A program made the position numbers and the translations under genes. The notes beneath the pieces were generated by a model. That model saw only the letters and a program-made list of their open reading frames with translations, ran no database searches and was not told the origin of the DNA. 64,000 nucleotides of DNA from NCBI GenBank assembly GCA_032717465.1, contig CM064712.1:22341785-22405784 (forward strand). The letters run 5' to 3'. The stretch comes from Coenobita brevimanus (lineage: Eukaryota > Arthropoda > Malacostraca > Decapoda > Coenobitidae). Of the stretch, positions 34,085-45,367 are shown piece by piece (the stretch's first letter is position 1; each line of letters begins with the position of its first letter).

Positions 34085-34691
34085 TATTGTTTTCGTTGTT
34101 GTTTTCGTTTTTGAAGGCTCCAACATGTTTGCATGCTTCGACCTTGGTCACCTAATGGCGGCTGTCCATGCTACACGATCTGTTGCAGTTTCCCTGTTCA
34201 GTCCCTTAACCCTGAGGTCACACTTAACCCGTTAACTGCGCATGGCGGTTTTTTGGAGGTGTCCGTGGTGCGCAGACATAGGGGTAAAGATGAAATTTCC
34301 CAAAGGCCAAATATTGTCTTAGGAATTGAGAGAACACATGCCAAAGTATATAGTAACGAAATATTAGCTCAATCTATACCTTGGTAAAGCCATGGATGAA
34401 CACTGAAGTATCTGATTCCCCATTGGAATGTATGGTTTTCATTTTCTTTTTCAGTTTCGGTTTCGGTTTTGGTTTTGAAGGCTCAAACGTGCTTGCATAG
34501 GTCAGCCTTGGCCACCAAGGCACTATATTCGAAATTCACCTGCACAGCCAGGGCTGTATTGAGCAGTCGCACTCGGAACAGCCCAGGCTGTATAGAGCAG
34601 TTAACAGGTTAATGACCTCATCCCACGTCTTTCTCGGTCTGCCCCTCACAACCACACCCCAATATTAACACTTCTCATCTTCTGCACCAAT
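34085..34691 (-). mobile_element. LINE C copy 2, 3' portion
   Basis: This antisense 3' end shows a T-rich tail, then GGCTCCAACATG and the CCCTTAACCCTGAGGTCACA phrase shared with copies 1 and 3. It is interrupted by a TTAA-flanked MITE at 34228-34608 and is split from its body (40665-42590) by the foldback element. Confidence 0.8.
34228..34608. mobile_element. piggyBac-like MITE in LINE C
   Basis: Ends CCCGTTAACTGCGC (34228) and GAGCAGTTAACAGG (to 34608) form an inverted pair flanked by TTAA (34224-34227 and 34609-34612). TTAA duplication and CCC/CCT starts are piggyBac hallmarks. The interior contains a short copy of the LINE C 3' end (34440-34525). Confidence 0.85.
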
Positions 34692-36167
34692 GGGGTGCTT
34701 CTGAAAAGCCTAGTATTCCGGTAGAGGTCACCACCATTGAGACAAACACATCCTTGCGCTGTTTAAAAAGCATATTTTTCTTTGTTAAATATCTACACTT
34801 GTGTGAAACTGTGAATCATAGTAATGTCATATACCGTAATATAAATAATACAAATAGAACATGTATATATAACGTAGCGTGAATTGTTTATATTTTTCAT
34901 AAACGGACATTAAAATATCACTGATGGCACGTGATGGCAACCTGCCATTTCAGTGGTCCTATATTATTTAATTTCTGCTACATTTAGTGCAAGTTAGGTT
35001 CTTAATACATAGTTTGTTCAGACTGTAAATTATGCCTAGTGGGTATCTTGACTCACTCAGTCTCTATGTGGGCAGAAATTGAATGTTGAGTAAATAATGG
35101 GACCCAACATTTTGCTCACTCCCTTCACCCATGCACACCACAAGACCCGTGTTGCCACGGTTTGAAAAGGCCATGGCATTGCCCCCTCAGACCATCCAAA
35201 GCAGTTACAGTACCTTATGTTATCTAACCTAACCAGACCACAAGTAGTCTAAATTCTATTATTTTAAGCATTAGTCCTCGTGCCTTTGTTTTGAAAACAA
35301 ATCTCTCGTGAAAAACTTAAACACAGGACTTTCTTGTGCGCATGCGCGAAGGAAGTGAGGAAAATGTTGAGTCCCAGTATTTACTCAACATTCAATTTCT
35401 GCCCACATAGAGACTGAGTGAGTCAAGATACCCACTAGGCATAATTTACAGTCTGAACAAACTATGTATTAAGAACCTAACTTGCACTAAATGTAGCAGA
35501 AATTAAATAATATAGGACCATTGAAATGGTGGGTTGCCATCACGTGCCATCAATGTTATTTTAATTTCCGTTTATGATAGATATAAACAATTCACGCTAC
35601 ATTATATATACGTGTTCTATTTGTATTACAGTCGACCCTCTGTCCTCGCGGTTCCTCTGTTTGTAGTTTCGATTGTTCGGGGCTTGTCACCAGGGAAACC
35701 AAATCACCTTTTTTGAAGTCCAGAGAAAAATGGAAACACATTCAAATCGCGCGCCACACACTGCATACCGCCCGCAGAAGGGACCGGGGCCGCGAGGAGA
35801 GCGTGACCGGGCGGAGACGGGGGGCTGTACCGCCAAAAATACTTAGTATCGCTAAGTACACTTAGCAGACGAAATTTTTCACGAGTTGCACTTAAATCTG
35901 GGCAGAATACTTAAGTCATACCTACAAACTACTTACTGGTCTTAAGTATACTTTGTAGACGACAAACTTAAGTATCCCCGATGAGGTTACTGAAGTGCTT
36001 CTCATTCTACTCAGTTAGGATGCCCGCACAACAAAAACAAGGAGTGAGAATAGGAAGGGCAATAAATTATAGAGAAATAGGAAAAAAAAGATATTTTGGG
36101 CCTATGCATGACATTTCCAACGAATTAATATATAAAAATAAGACGAAGCTGAAAAAATATTACAGTA

Positions 36168-39100
36168 CAGTAATCCTTCTAATATCTGAACATTCCCACT
36201 AACCGGATATAATCGTCCCGGGATCCAATATTCCCAAAATGGTCCGAAAACCGCAAAAAATTCGAAAAAAAAAAAAGAATTTATCCTGCCCATAATTTGA
36301 ACTTGGCGCGCGGAGCGCGGGACAGCTTTGTTGTGGCGCATCATTCCTCCGACGTCCGCTACAGCGCCCCTGCATCCTCCCCACTTTCCGCCTGTCTCTC
36401 ATCGGAAGGTCAAGCTCGTCGTCATGGCTGCCCACATGCTCATTTTTGTGGTGGTGCCTTATCTGCTGCAGGCACTCCTGCTGCTCTCGTGCCTCTCCTT
36501 TGTGTGTGTGATGATGGCCCCACCGCCTGAGAAGAGGAAGAGAGTGGTGTTGACTCTGGAGAAGAAACGGGAGATATAGGAGAAAGTAGATGCGGGGTGG
36601 TCTTCTTCCCGCATCCTCCGCGAGTTCAACCTGGCCCGATCTACTTTGTTCGATATTAAGAGATCCCGAGACAAACTCATGCAGTACACAGCTGACTTCT
36701 CGTCGAGAAGCAAACGCAACGTGGAGAAGAAGGTGATGTTTACTCCCAAGTTTGCTAAAGTCAACCGCTCCACATTGATTTGGTATCGACAGCAACGTGC
36801 TGCTGGTGTGATGGTACGTGGTACGGAGCTGAAGGCTGCTGCTGAGAAGTTCGCCAGGCTTCACGATGCCCTAGACTTCAAGGCATCTGAGGGTTGGCTC
36901 TTCGCGTTCAAGTTATGGCATGGCCTTAACAACCGTAAAGCTCATGGGAAGCTTTGGATGCTAACGAGGATGGAGTTGACGAGTTTCGGCACAAGGTGAT
37001 AAGCTTGATCGACAGGGAGGGTCTCACTCTCGGTCAAGTCTACAATGCTGACGAAACTGGTTTATTCTATCTTTGCCAATGAACACTCTAGCCGAGGAGA
37101 TGGAGAAGCGTGTACCTGGCCGCAAGCTCTCCAAGGAACGGATATCTGCTTTGTGTCGTGCCAATGCTGACGGCATGCACCGGCTTAAGCCCGTTATTGT
37201 TGGCCGTGCAAAGCAGCCTTGGTGTCTTCGTGGGGTGATGGATGTCCTTCCTGTCGTCTGGTACCATTCTCTGAAGGCATGGTTTACAGCCCAGATCTTC
37301 AAAGACTGGTTCCACTGCCACTTCGTCAAGGAGGTCATACATTACCAGATGGAGACACTGGGAATCCCGCGCGACCAGGTAAAGGCCCTCCTTCTCCTCG
37401 ACAATGCACCTGCCCACCCATGTGACAAGGACTTGGTGGCTGAGAATGGCCGGATTAGGTGCATGTTTCTGCCACCTAATACGACTGCTCTCATCCAACC
37501 AATGGACCAAGGAGTGATCGTGGCAACAAATCGCCTATACCGAATGAAGTTCCTGGACGAGGTGATGGTTGTTCTCGAGGACGAGGACGAGGACGAGCGC
37601 AGGGAGGGATGGGACATGCGAGGCCAGTGGACTTTGGAAAACCTTCGCCGTTACATCAAGTCTGCAATCTACAACTGGGCCAGTGCATGGAAGGAAGTCC
37701 CTGTCAGGACTCTAGAAAATGGTTGGTCTCATCTGCTTCTCGGAACGGATGTGGAGTACGATTTCCTAAGTTTTGACGTGGATGACTTCCATTCACGTCT
37801 ACGTACGCATGGTGACGATGTTGATGTGGATGATGTGCGTGAGTGGTTGGATGACGACGAGGGCGATCCTGGGTATCAGACATTGTCTGATATCGAGATC
37901 GCATCTTCAGTTGCAGGTGTCAGTACCCAGCTTGAAGATTCCGATGAGGACGGCGACGATGATGCGGACTCCTCTAAGCATGACACAACTCCAGCCATCC
38001 CCAAGCTGAGCGCACTCCGGGAACACCTAGAGTTCGTTCTCGACTACCTGGAACACCCGGACTGCGACAGGGAGATGGGGCCCTTGGGACTTGTGGAGGA
38101 AGTGCGTGCTTTCAGGCAGCACATCATTAATCATCTGAATCGTCGTTCCTTGTGTCAATCAACGATTGACAGTTTTTTCAGGCCCGTGACCCCTGCAGTG
38201 CCCAGCCCTGGCTCCACTCCGTTGCCTCCCCAAGACAGGCCCTCATGCTCCTAGCCACAGCCCAGCACATCAGCCACGGTAGAGTCACCGCTTGACGTGA
38301 GTTTGCATCTATCTTCAGAGTCGTCTGCAGTGGGTACGCCATCACCACGACCCAGCGACGCACCCCTAGGTTACCTGCCAGGATACTCTTGGACTCTGAC
38401 AGTGATTAAACAGCAAGAACTTCTCCACTAGACCACACGGGAATTTACAGTGTTGTGCAGTGAAAAAAAACAGTGTGTTGTGTTAAGGATTTACAGTTGT
38501 GAATGAAAAGACAATTTTTTAACTAAATTTAATGTAAATAAACTTGTTTGTTTTTGCTTTAGAAAATGGTTAGAAGAGTGGGGAAAGTTAAAGTGCAGAG
38601 TGCAACACTTAGTAAGTTACAATAGAGCATAAGTTAGACAAGAGTGCGCACTGTGAAGAGAACGGACTTCTGAGTGCGATTGACTAAGTTCAGTGCAAGA
38701 CTTCATGAACAGTGTACTGCAAGTGCATCTGGAAATCCTTCTTACTGTCAGAGTCCGAGAGGAGGCGGTTATTCATCGAGATGGCCATGGACTTTCTGTA
38801 AGTAGGCAGAATGTTTCTTACTGTACTTTTTTCCATACTATACTTACCTCAAACACCTCATTTCACTCTTTTATGTCCCTTATTGGTGTGAATATTCTGT
38901 GTCTTAGGTGCTATTAGGGTCCATAAGTACCAGTCCAGGACCCAGGGACTTGTGAGTACCCAGAATGTTGAATATTGTATGAACCTACCTCAAAAACCTC
39001 ATTTTATGCTTCTTTTGCATTTATTTCAGTCTTTTATGTGCCTTATTGGTGTGATTTGGGTCTTAAATAAGTGCTATGCATGTCCAGAGGGAGTTGTATA

Positions 39101-39221
39101 GGTGTTTCTCTGAGTTAGGGTCCATAAGTACAAGTCCATAAGCTGGGGCCCAATATCTAGACAGGACCACCATCCGGACCTGCCTATGGCTCCATTACGT
39201 CGGATATTGGAGGGATTACTG
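36168..39221 (+). mobile_element. full-length Tigger element (3054 bp)
   Basis: The left end CAGTAATCCTTCTAATATCTG pairs with the right end GATATTGGAGGGATTACTG. TA flanks both sides (36166-36167, 39222-39223). It contains a nearly complete transposase and is the likely parent type of the MITEs at 5492-5981 and 10604-11845. Confidence 0.88.
36514..38254 (+). pseudogene. Tigger transposase (CENP-B-like DNA binding plus DDD core)
   Basis: Starts at the ATG at 36514 (MAPPPEKRKRVVLTLEKKRE). A TAG at 36577-36579 interrupts the first helix; the frame continues with EKVDAGWSSSRI, REFNLARSTLFDIKR and the second CENP-B-type domain (AAGVMVRGTELKAAAEKFA). A frameshift near 36945 precedes VYNADETGLFY (first Asp, about 37047). 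Another near 37078 leads into the frame to 38254, with LLLDNAPAHP (second Asp, about 37400) and PNTTALIQPMDQGVI (third Asp, about 37503). An acidic DEDEDE stretch and a long acidic C-terminus with QSTIDSFF close the protein. It has one stop and two shifts; otherwise it is complete and the core is intact. Confidence 0.88.
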
Positions 39222-39559
39222 TATAATGATAGATTTGGAGATGTTATGCCACACACAAACAACCTATGCAAGATCACTAGCACAAAAATGAAAGTATTTG
39301 CAATACTTTGACTTAGAAATTAGAAAGATGCAATTGTTTAATGGAGATAATCCTTTACATCTCTTTTCCTAAGTACTGTACAAACAGTTTCTGTTAAACA
39401 TTTCCTGTTGGACGTTTTTCCACCATTCAGCCACAACTTATCAAACAAAGCTTGTGTTGTACTGTTGCAGATACTGTGGCTGTTTTACTGATGGAAAACA
39501 AAAATGCGGAGAACAGTATGCCACACTAATCGAAGAATAATCTTTTGTGAAGTGATGGA

Positions 39560-40170
39560 AGCGATTCGCAAATAATTTGTCCCAACATTCAGCTGCAGCT
39601 CTACTCCATGGTGATGTGTCCTCATGACCATTATAATCATTCAGTAAATTAGTGGGTATGTACAAAATAACCGCAAAATGTTTTGTAAGCACATTAAATG
39701 GAAAACCGATCATAACCCAATTGTGTCAAAAATTTAGCTGTAGCTGTGCCCCATGGTAATAAGTTTGTATCATAATCCTTCAACAAATTAGAATATGTAT
39801 GTAGAATAACAGCAAAAAAGCAAGTAAATGTATTTTAAGAATACCGTCCATAACCTAACCTAACCAGTCTTTGACAGGGAAACGACCAGCCAAGGTCATG
39901 CAAACGATCCAAAATGGTCCTAAATTTCAGTTATGTCTGTGCTCAATGGTAATTACTCTGTCTTATTACATGCAGTAAATTAGAATACATGTACAAAATA
40001 ACAGGGAAACGTCATGCAAGCATAAAGAATGGGGAACCGATCATAACCTAACTTATCCTATCCATGTTTTGACGGGGAAACGACCAACTCGTCAATGTGA
40101 GGTCGTGAAGGGATTCATAATGAATTTTGTAATTATATTCAGCACTAGTTTTGGTGCATGGTAACCATTC
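39560..40170. repeat. four diverged tandem repeat units
   Basis: Units begin near 39590, 39735, 39928 and 40140 with a CAGCTGCAGCT-like phrase, then CCATGGTRAT. Phrases such as GGAAACGACCA, AACCGATCATAACC and AAATTAGAATA recur in the same order. Unit lengths vary (about 145-212 bp). Confidence 0.55.
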
Positions 40171-40664
40171 TTTATCACATGCATGGTGGAAGAAGTATTT
40201 ACGAAACATGTTTTGTTTGTTTTCTGCAGTGGTGTGATGACTGCAGTGGTTACCATGGTAACGGTGGTGGAGGGTGAGAGTGTAGCTGTGACGAGCGGTG
40301 TGAGCGGCCATCCGCCTACGCAATTAAACTATTTTTTTCATACTTTAATTATAAATAAAGTGTTTATTGACATGTACACAGGGGTTTTCTTTCATTAAAG
40401 AAGGAAATGGGGGGCTAGGGGTGTTTTTAGGGGGGCACCAATTTTACACGGATTTTCGATCTTCGCGGGGGTCTCAGGCCCCTAACCCCCGCGAAGACAG
40501 AGGGTCGACTGTATTTATATTACGGTATATGACATTACCATGATTCACAGTTTCACACAAGTGTAGATATTTAACAAAGAAAAATATGCTTTTTAAACAT
40601 CACGGGGATTTGTTTGTCCCAGTGGTGGTGGCATCTACCAGAATACTAGCTTTGAAAGCACCCC

Positions 40665-42588
40665 ATTATCATCCCCCATCCTCTCCACATGCCCCAACCA
40701 TCTCAATCTATCTCTCCTCATCACAACACCAATATACTCTACTTCCATCCTACCTCTCAACTCTTCCATCGTAAACCCAGCCCCCCCATGCCTTGCATGC
40801 AGGGACACACTGCACATCCACCTAATCATTGTCATTTCTGTACGTCTGAGCCTGCGAATATCCTCCTCCTTTACTGTCCAGGTCTCACTACCATACAGCA
40901 TTACACTCCTAACACATGTTGCATACAAAGATCCCTTAGCACATAGAGAGAGTCCTCTCAGTGTCAGGAGAGGCAACAGCTCCCTGAACTTCTTCCAACC
41001 ACTTCTCACCCTAACCAAAGAGCTAGCTCCAGCTTCACTTCCAACACACAACGTGTCTCCCAAATAACAAAACTCTTCCACACACTTGGGAGACTCACCA
41101 GCAAGTTCAGTCCTTTCACATCTGAAAATCCCTACCTGCTCTCCTCGACACGCCGCATACATATAATCAGCATTATCTCGCAGTCTACCTTTGATACCAC
41201 TACATCTCTTGTGCACCCATTTATCACAAACACCACACAAGATGGTATTACTTCGCATGCCCTTGTGGCAAACTGCACATGGCCGCTCTCCCTCGTCTTT
41301 GACAGTACTGCCACAAACCCTAGATATCATCCCTTTTGTTTTATCTGCATTTACCCTTAAGCCCTTATGCCCCATACCCTCTCTCCACTTCCTGAATCTT
41401 TCCTCCGCCTCCCTTTCGTTCTCTGCAATCAACACCAAATCATCAGCATACAACATCTCCCATGGGAGTCCGATTCTGAAGTCACATGAGAGGGCTTCAA
41501 GTACATGATAAACAACATGGGACTCAAAACTGACCCCTGATACACACCAACGTTCACGGAAAACTCATCACTCAAATCTCCATTCACTCGTACCTGGGTG
41601 CGAGCACCCACATACATGGCCATAACCGCCCTAACCAGCCACTCCTCCAAGCCAAGCTTTCTCATTGCCCATTTCACCACCTCTCTAGGGACTCTGTCAA
41701 AGGCCTTTTCCAAATCAACAAAAACAAAATACACATCCCTTTTCTTTCCAATATATTTTTCCTGAAGCTGTCGAATATGGCACCAGTGGTCCCCCTGCCT
41801 GGCTCAAACCCAAACTGCATCTCATCAATATTCACTTTTTCTCTAATCATACCTTCTAGAACTCTCTCCATTACCTTCATTATCTGGTCTAAGAGCTTTG
41901 TACCTCTATAATTTCCTCTTTCCAGAGCATCACCCTTCCTTTCATACACATTTACAATTACACTCTTCAACCAATCATCTGGGACAACACACTCATATAT
42001 AATCGTATTTATCAGGTCAGTGACCAACCTCACCCCTATATCTCCTGAGGCCTTCAACATTTCAGCAGTCAACCCAGACACACCTGCTGCCTTCCCCACC
42101 TTCATCCTGCCTATTGCCTCACTCACAGTAGCAGCATCAATCAAAGGCCAAGGGCCAAACACTGGATCTGCTGGCTCCAAACCTTCCCTGTCCCAGTCAA
42201 ACTCCTCATTCAACAACAGGTTATAATGCTTTCTCTATGCATCTTTTACATCCCCACTGTTCACCACTACCCTTCCTTCATCATTCTTCACACATTGCTC
42301 GCCTGTAATATCCCGATTCTCCCTCTTCATCTAATTTGCCACTTGAACTATCATATTTTTCCTTTCTCCATGATTTAGGTTATCAGGTAAAAGTCTCTGC
42401 GACTCAGGCTTCACCCTGTATACCTCTCTTCTAGCCCTACGCTTGGCAGCCAAGTATTCCTCTTTGTTACCACCCCTCTTACATTCCTGGAAAAGCCTTC
42501 TTTTCTCCTTAACTGCAGCTTCTACACCCTCATCCCACCACCAAGTTTCTTTATGTCTTGGTAGGTATAAGTACCAGTATTTTTTCAC
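40665..42588 (-). pseudogene. LINE C reverse transcriptase with PHD-like finger
   Basis: Minus-strand segments in order: 42588-42331 (ETWWWDEGVEAAVKEKRRLF, KRRARREVYR), then 42216-41674 with GRMKVGKAAGVSGLTAEML, VNVYERKGDALERGNYRG, MQFGFEPGRGT. Next is 41734-41429 with FVDLEKAFDRVPREVV (catalytic Asp) and GVYQGSVLSPMLF. Then 41456-40665 with LYADDLVLIAENEREAEERF. The PHD-like cluster follows: CAVC, CGVC, HKRC; its last Cys pair is degraded in this copy. Then EEFCYLGDTL, GSETWTVKEEDIRRLRRTEM and LRWLGHVERMGDDN, where the foldback cuts the frame. There are four frame breaks. An RTE-like C-terminus (RLRWLGHVERM) supports the clade. Confidence 0.82.
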
Positions 42589-42590
42589 AT
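40665..42590 (-). mobile_element. LINE C copy 2, main body
   Basis: Antisense body of LINE C from about 42590 to the foldback insertion at 40665. Its 3' end continues at 34691-34085. The 5' part including the endonuclease is missing. Confidence 0.85.
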
Positions 42591-42927
42591 TAGCTAAACG
42601 AAATTAGATTTGCAAATAACAACCAAATTTTGCACTAAATTCCTTAAACTCAAAGAAAAGCAGTGATAATTAAGTTGTATAATTTTAATTGCACACATTT
42701 TTCTGGGGATTAGTAGAAAAAATTAAAAAGACAGAATTTCTGCTCACAGCTCTTACACCATCGGAATTAACATTAAGCCTTGGTGGAACACCACCAGTGT
42801 GTGTGCGTGTATCGTCTGACTCGCAAGTTCCTATCTGTCTGCCACAGCTTCTTGACAGAAGACCACTGTCTAGGTATTTGTGTCCAGTTTGATTCTAACC
42901 ACAGTGATATTATGATCTAAATATTTC
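42591..42927. other. spacer without recognisable gene
   Basis: AT-rich, with a GT-rich stretch near 42799. I see no domain or terminal repeats. Confidence 0.5.
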
Positions 42928-43150
42928 ATGTGGAGAGGATGGAGAGCAAAAGACTAACAAGGAGAGCTTATGCAGGTGAGGTGGAGAGAGGGAGAGGGAG
43001 GGGGAGGCTTAGGATGAGATGGAGGGATGGAGTGGAGAGGTATATGAGAGAGAGGGGGTGAGCTGGGAGTAATGCAGTGAAATGGCAGAGGACAGGGCGA
43101 CATGGAGGCAATTTGTTTGTGGCTACCCCATATGAGATTAAGGCATCTGG
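42928..43150 (+). pseudogene. 3' fragment of an RTE-like LINE (A-type C-terminus)
   Basis: The plus strand reads HVERMESKRLTRRAYAGEV, a run of Arg/Gly-rich codons and RWRDGVERYMRERG, with stops thereafter. This is the same C-terminal GHVERM...RLxxR...RGRxRxRWxDGV motif as in LINE A (about 5130-5000). It is only the last about 60 codons plus 3' flank; a (TAGA)-like run follows near 43155. Confidence 0.65.
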
Positions 43151-43292
43151 CAATAGATAGATAGTTAGATCTAAGGACAAATTTATTCAGATTATGCAAA
43201 GTTTTACAGAACTGGAGGGGCTATTTATGACTTTGTATCCAGTGCAATAGCCATATTTTACATCTTATGATTTTAGTGGGTTTTGGCAGTGA
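43151..43292. other. short spacer
   Basis: No gene seen. It lies between two RTE-like LINE 3' ends that face each other. Confidence 0.4.
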
Positions 43293-45090
43293 TCTATCTA
43301 TCTATCTATATACCTAGGCTGCTTCCCCCAGGGAAAGGGAGGTAGCCGAGACAGGACGACACACTCCCCATTTACTCATCCATTCAAACACATTCATTCG
43401 CATCTTAGCCCCAAAGGGGAGAACGGACAGGTCCTCACCGCACCACACCACACAAGGGTCAACTGCGCAATGAAATCAGTGACATCCGCAGCAGGGCCCG
43501 ACAGCAGAACTGGTTTACCCCTGCCACATCATAACAGACCCATCCCCTTACCCACACCTGACCTGACTAGCTGATCAGACCAAATGCCGGAGAATATCCC
43601 CTCAGGGCTGCGTCATCACTTATTCATTCACAATTTCTCTCCATTTATTTCTGTCATGCACAGCCACTCTTCCTTGCTCAACAGACATCCCTCTCGCATC
43701 CAGCGCTCTCTTCACACTGTCCATCCATCCTATTCGTGGTCTTCCTCTCAGCCTTACACCTCTCACATCAGATCTAGTTATCTTTTTCACCAATCGCTCA
43801 TTATCCATTCTCTCCATATGCCCAAACCATCGCAACACCCTCTGATCAACTCTATCAGCCATCTCCCTAACAACTCCAACTCTCCTTCGCACTTCATCAT
43901 TTCACACCCGATCCATAGCGTCACTCCACACATACTCCTCAGACACCTCATCTCCATTACATTCAAAGTTTTCCTCTCTGCTACACCCATATTCCATGTT
44001 TCAGCCCCATATAACGCAGTCGGTACCACAACACCCTCATACAGCCTTCTCTTTACATCCATTCTAAGCGAACGACATTTAAACACTTTTTTCATTCCTC
44101 CTAGCACCTTTCCTACTTCATTTATTCTAAACTTCACTTCTGCAGCTATTCTTCCATCCACAGCAACATGTGACCCTAGATATTTAAAACAATCTACCTC
44201 CTCAAGCAACTCACCATTCAAAACTATATTCATCCCCCTACCATCTATCAACCTCGTACACTTCATCACTTTACTCTTATTCTCACTTACTTTCAATTTC
44301 CTCCTTTCACACACCCTTCCAAACTCCTCTACCAACTGTCTCAATCTCTCCTCTGAATCACTCACCAGTGCAGTATCATCTGCAAACAGCAGCTGCTTCA
44401 GATTCCACTCTCCACCATCAACATTCACCAGACTCAGACCTCCACCTAAAACTCTTGCATTCACCTCCCTTACAACACCATCCATGTAAATATTAAACAA
44501 CCAAGGCGACATCACACATCCCTGTCGCTGACCCACTCTCATGGGAAACCAATCACTCACAGCATTCCCCTCTCTTACACACGCTCTACTATTTACATAA
44601 AAACTTTTCACCCCTTTTAGTAACCTACCATCAAGTCCATACAATCTTAAAACTGTCCACAAAGCCTCCCTATCAGTTCTTTCATACACTTTCTCTAAAT
44701 CCATGAATGCCCAAAACACATCCTTGCCTTTCGCTAAATACTTTTCACACACTTGTCTCACAGCAGACACCTGATCAACGCATCCCCTCCCTCTCCTAAA
44801 GCCACACTGCTCATCACCAATCACTCCCTCTGTACCCTCTCTAACTCTCATAATTAACACTCTACCATACACCTTACCTACAACACTCAACAGATTTATA
44901 CCCCTAAAGCTAGTACTGTACATTCATACTCTTCACCCTTGCCTTTATACAACGGGACCACACAAGCACTTGCCCAGTCAATTGGCACAATACCTTTCTC
45001 AAAGCACACATTCAACAATCTTAATAACCAGTCAACAATAGTCACTCCACCACCCTTCAGGCATTCCACAACACACTGCTGCATTCCACA
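43293..45090 (-). mobile_element. RTE-like LINE (family D), 5' truncated, (TAGA)n tail
   Basis: Antisense. The RT region ends near 43620, a 300-bp 3' UTR follows, and a (TCTA)n run at about 43290-43310 forms the 3' tail. It is truncated at about 45090 before the endonuclease. Confidence 0.8.
43620..45084 (-). pseudogene. LINE D reverse transcriptase
   Basis: Three minus-strand frames: 45084-44896 (CVVECLKGGGVTIVDWLLRL, ACVVPLYKGKGEEYEC), 44923-43787 and 43892-43620. The large middle frame has INLLSVVGKVYGRVL, QCGFRRGRGCVDQVSAV, FMDLEKVYERTD (first catalytic Asp), GQRQGCVMSPWLFNIYMDG and LLFADDTALVSDSEERLRQL (FADD box). It continues through FKYLGSHVAVDG and YGAETWNMGVAERK. The last frame includes VLRWFGHMERMDNERLVKK and RLRGRPRIGWMDSV. 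There are two frame breaks; the RT core is one open 378-codon frame, so the copy is moderately young. There is no PHD-like insertion between palm and thumb, unlike family C. Confidence 0.85.
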
Positions 45091-45367
45091 GCAGTGATAG
45101 AATGTAGAATAAGTCAGTCCGATGATTCTAGAGGGTTTTTTCGGTGACAGAAAGTAGATTAAGCCAGTGTACCAGCACTAGGCTGGTGTTAGAAGCTTCC
45201 ACTCTACATAAGGAAACAGATGCTATAACAATCAATAGATGCTAATTCAAAGTCACAGTCGGTTGCCCATTTTGCATCAAGTAGAGAATGTCCAATTATG
45301 ATTTCTCATAGGAATAGATTGATTGAAAACACCAATTTGACCATTCAAAAAACTGACTACGTCCCTC
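45091..45367. other. spacer or LINE E leader
   Basis: No gene. A small inverted repeat (CTGCTG...CAGCAG) sits near 45077-45097. It may include the 5' UTR of LINE E, but no boundary is visible. Confidence 0.4.

Larger units (their letters stand above)
35629..40511. mobile_element. outer Tigger-type element in the foldback right arm
   Basis: Ends CAGTCGACCCTCTGTCCTCGCGG (35629) and CCGCGAAGACAGAGGGTCGACTG (to 40511) differ at one position. TA flanks both (35627-35628, 40512-40513). No transposase of its own is recognised. A transposase-bearing Tigger of a different family sits inside at 36168-39221. Diverged tandem repeats occupy 39560-40170. Confidence 0.88.
34692..40664. mobile_element. foldback element with about 430-bp inverted arms
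   Basis: The left arm 34692-35117 is the inverted complement of the right arm, which occupies 35355-35628 plus 40514-40664. The outer ends are GGGGTGCTTCTGAAAAGC and GCTTTGAAAGCACCCC. A 240-bp spacer separates the arms. The right arm is split by a Tigger element at TA (35629-40511). A 2-bp AT flanks the element where it sits in LINE C. No transposase of its own is seen. Confidence 0.85.

Noticed and set aside
39845..39860. TAACCTAACCTAACC-like run resembling the arthropod telomere repeat
   Set aside because: Only two to three units, diverged, and inside a tandem repeat of the outer Tigger; not a telomere.
43584..44489. 301-codon plus-strand frame
   Set aside because: Shadow of the LINE D reverse transcriptase on the minus strand; low-complexity composition and no domain.
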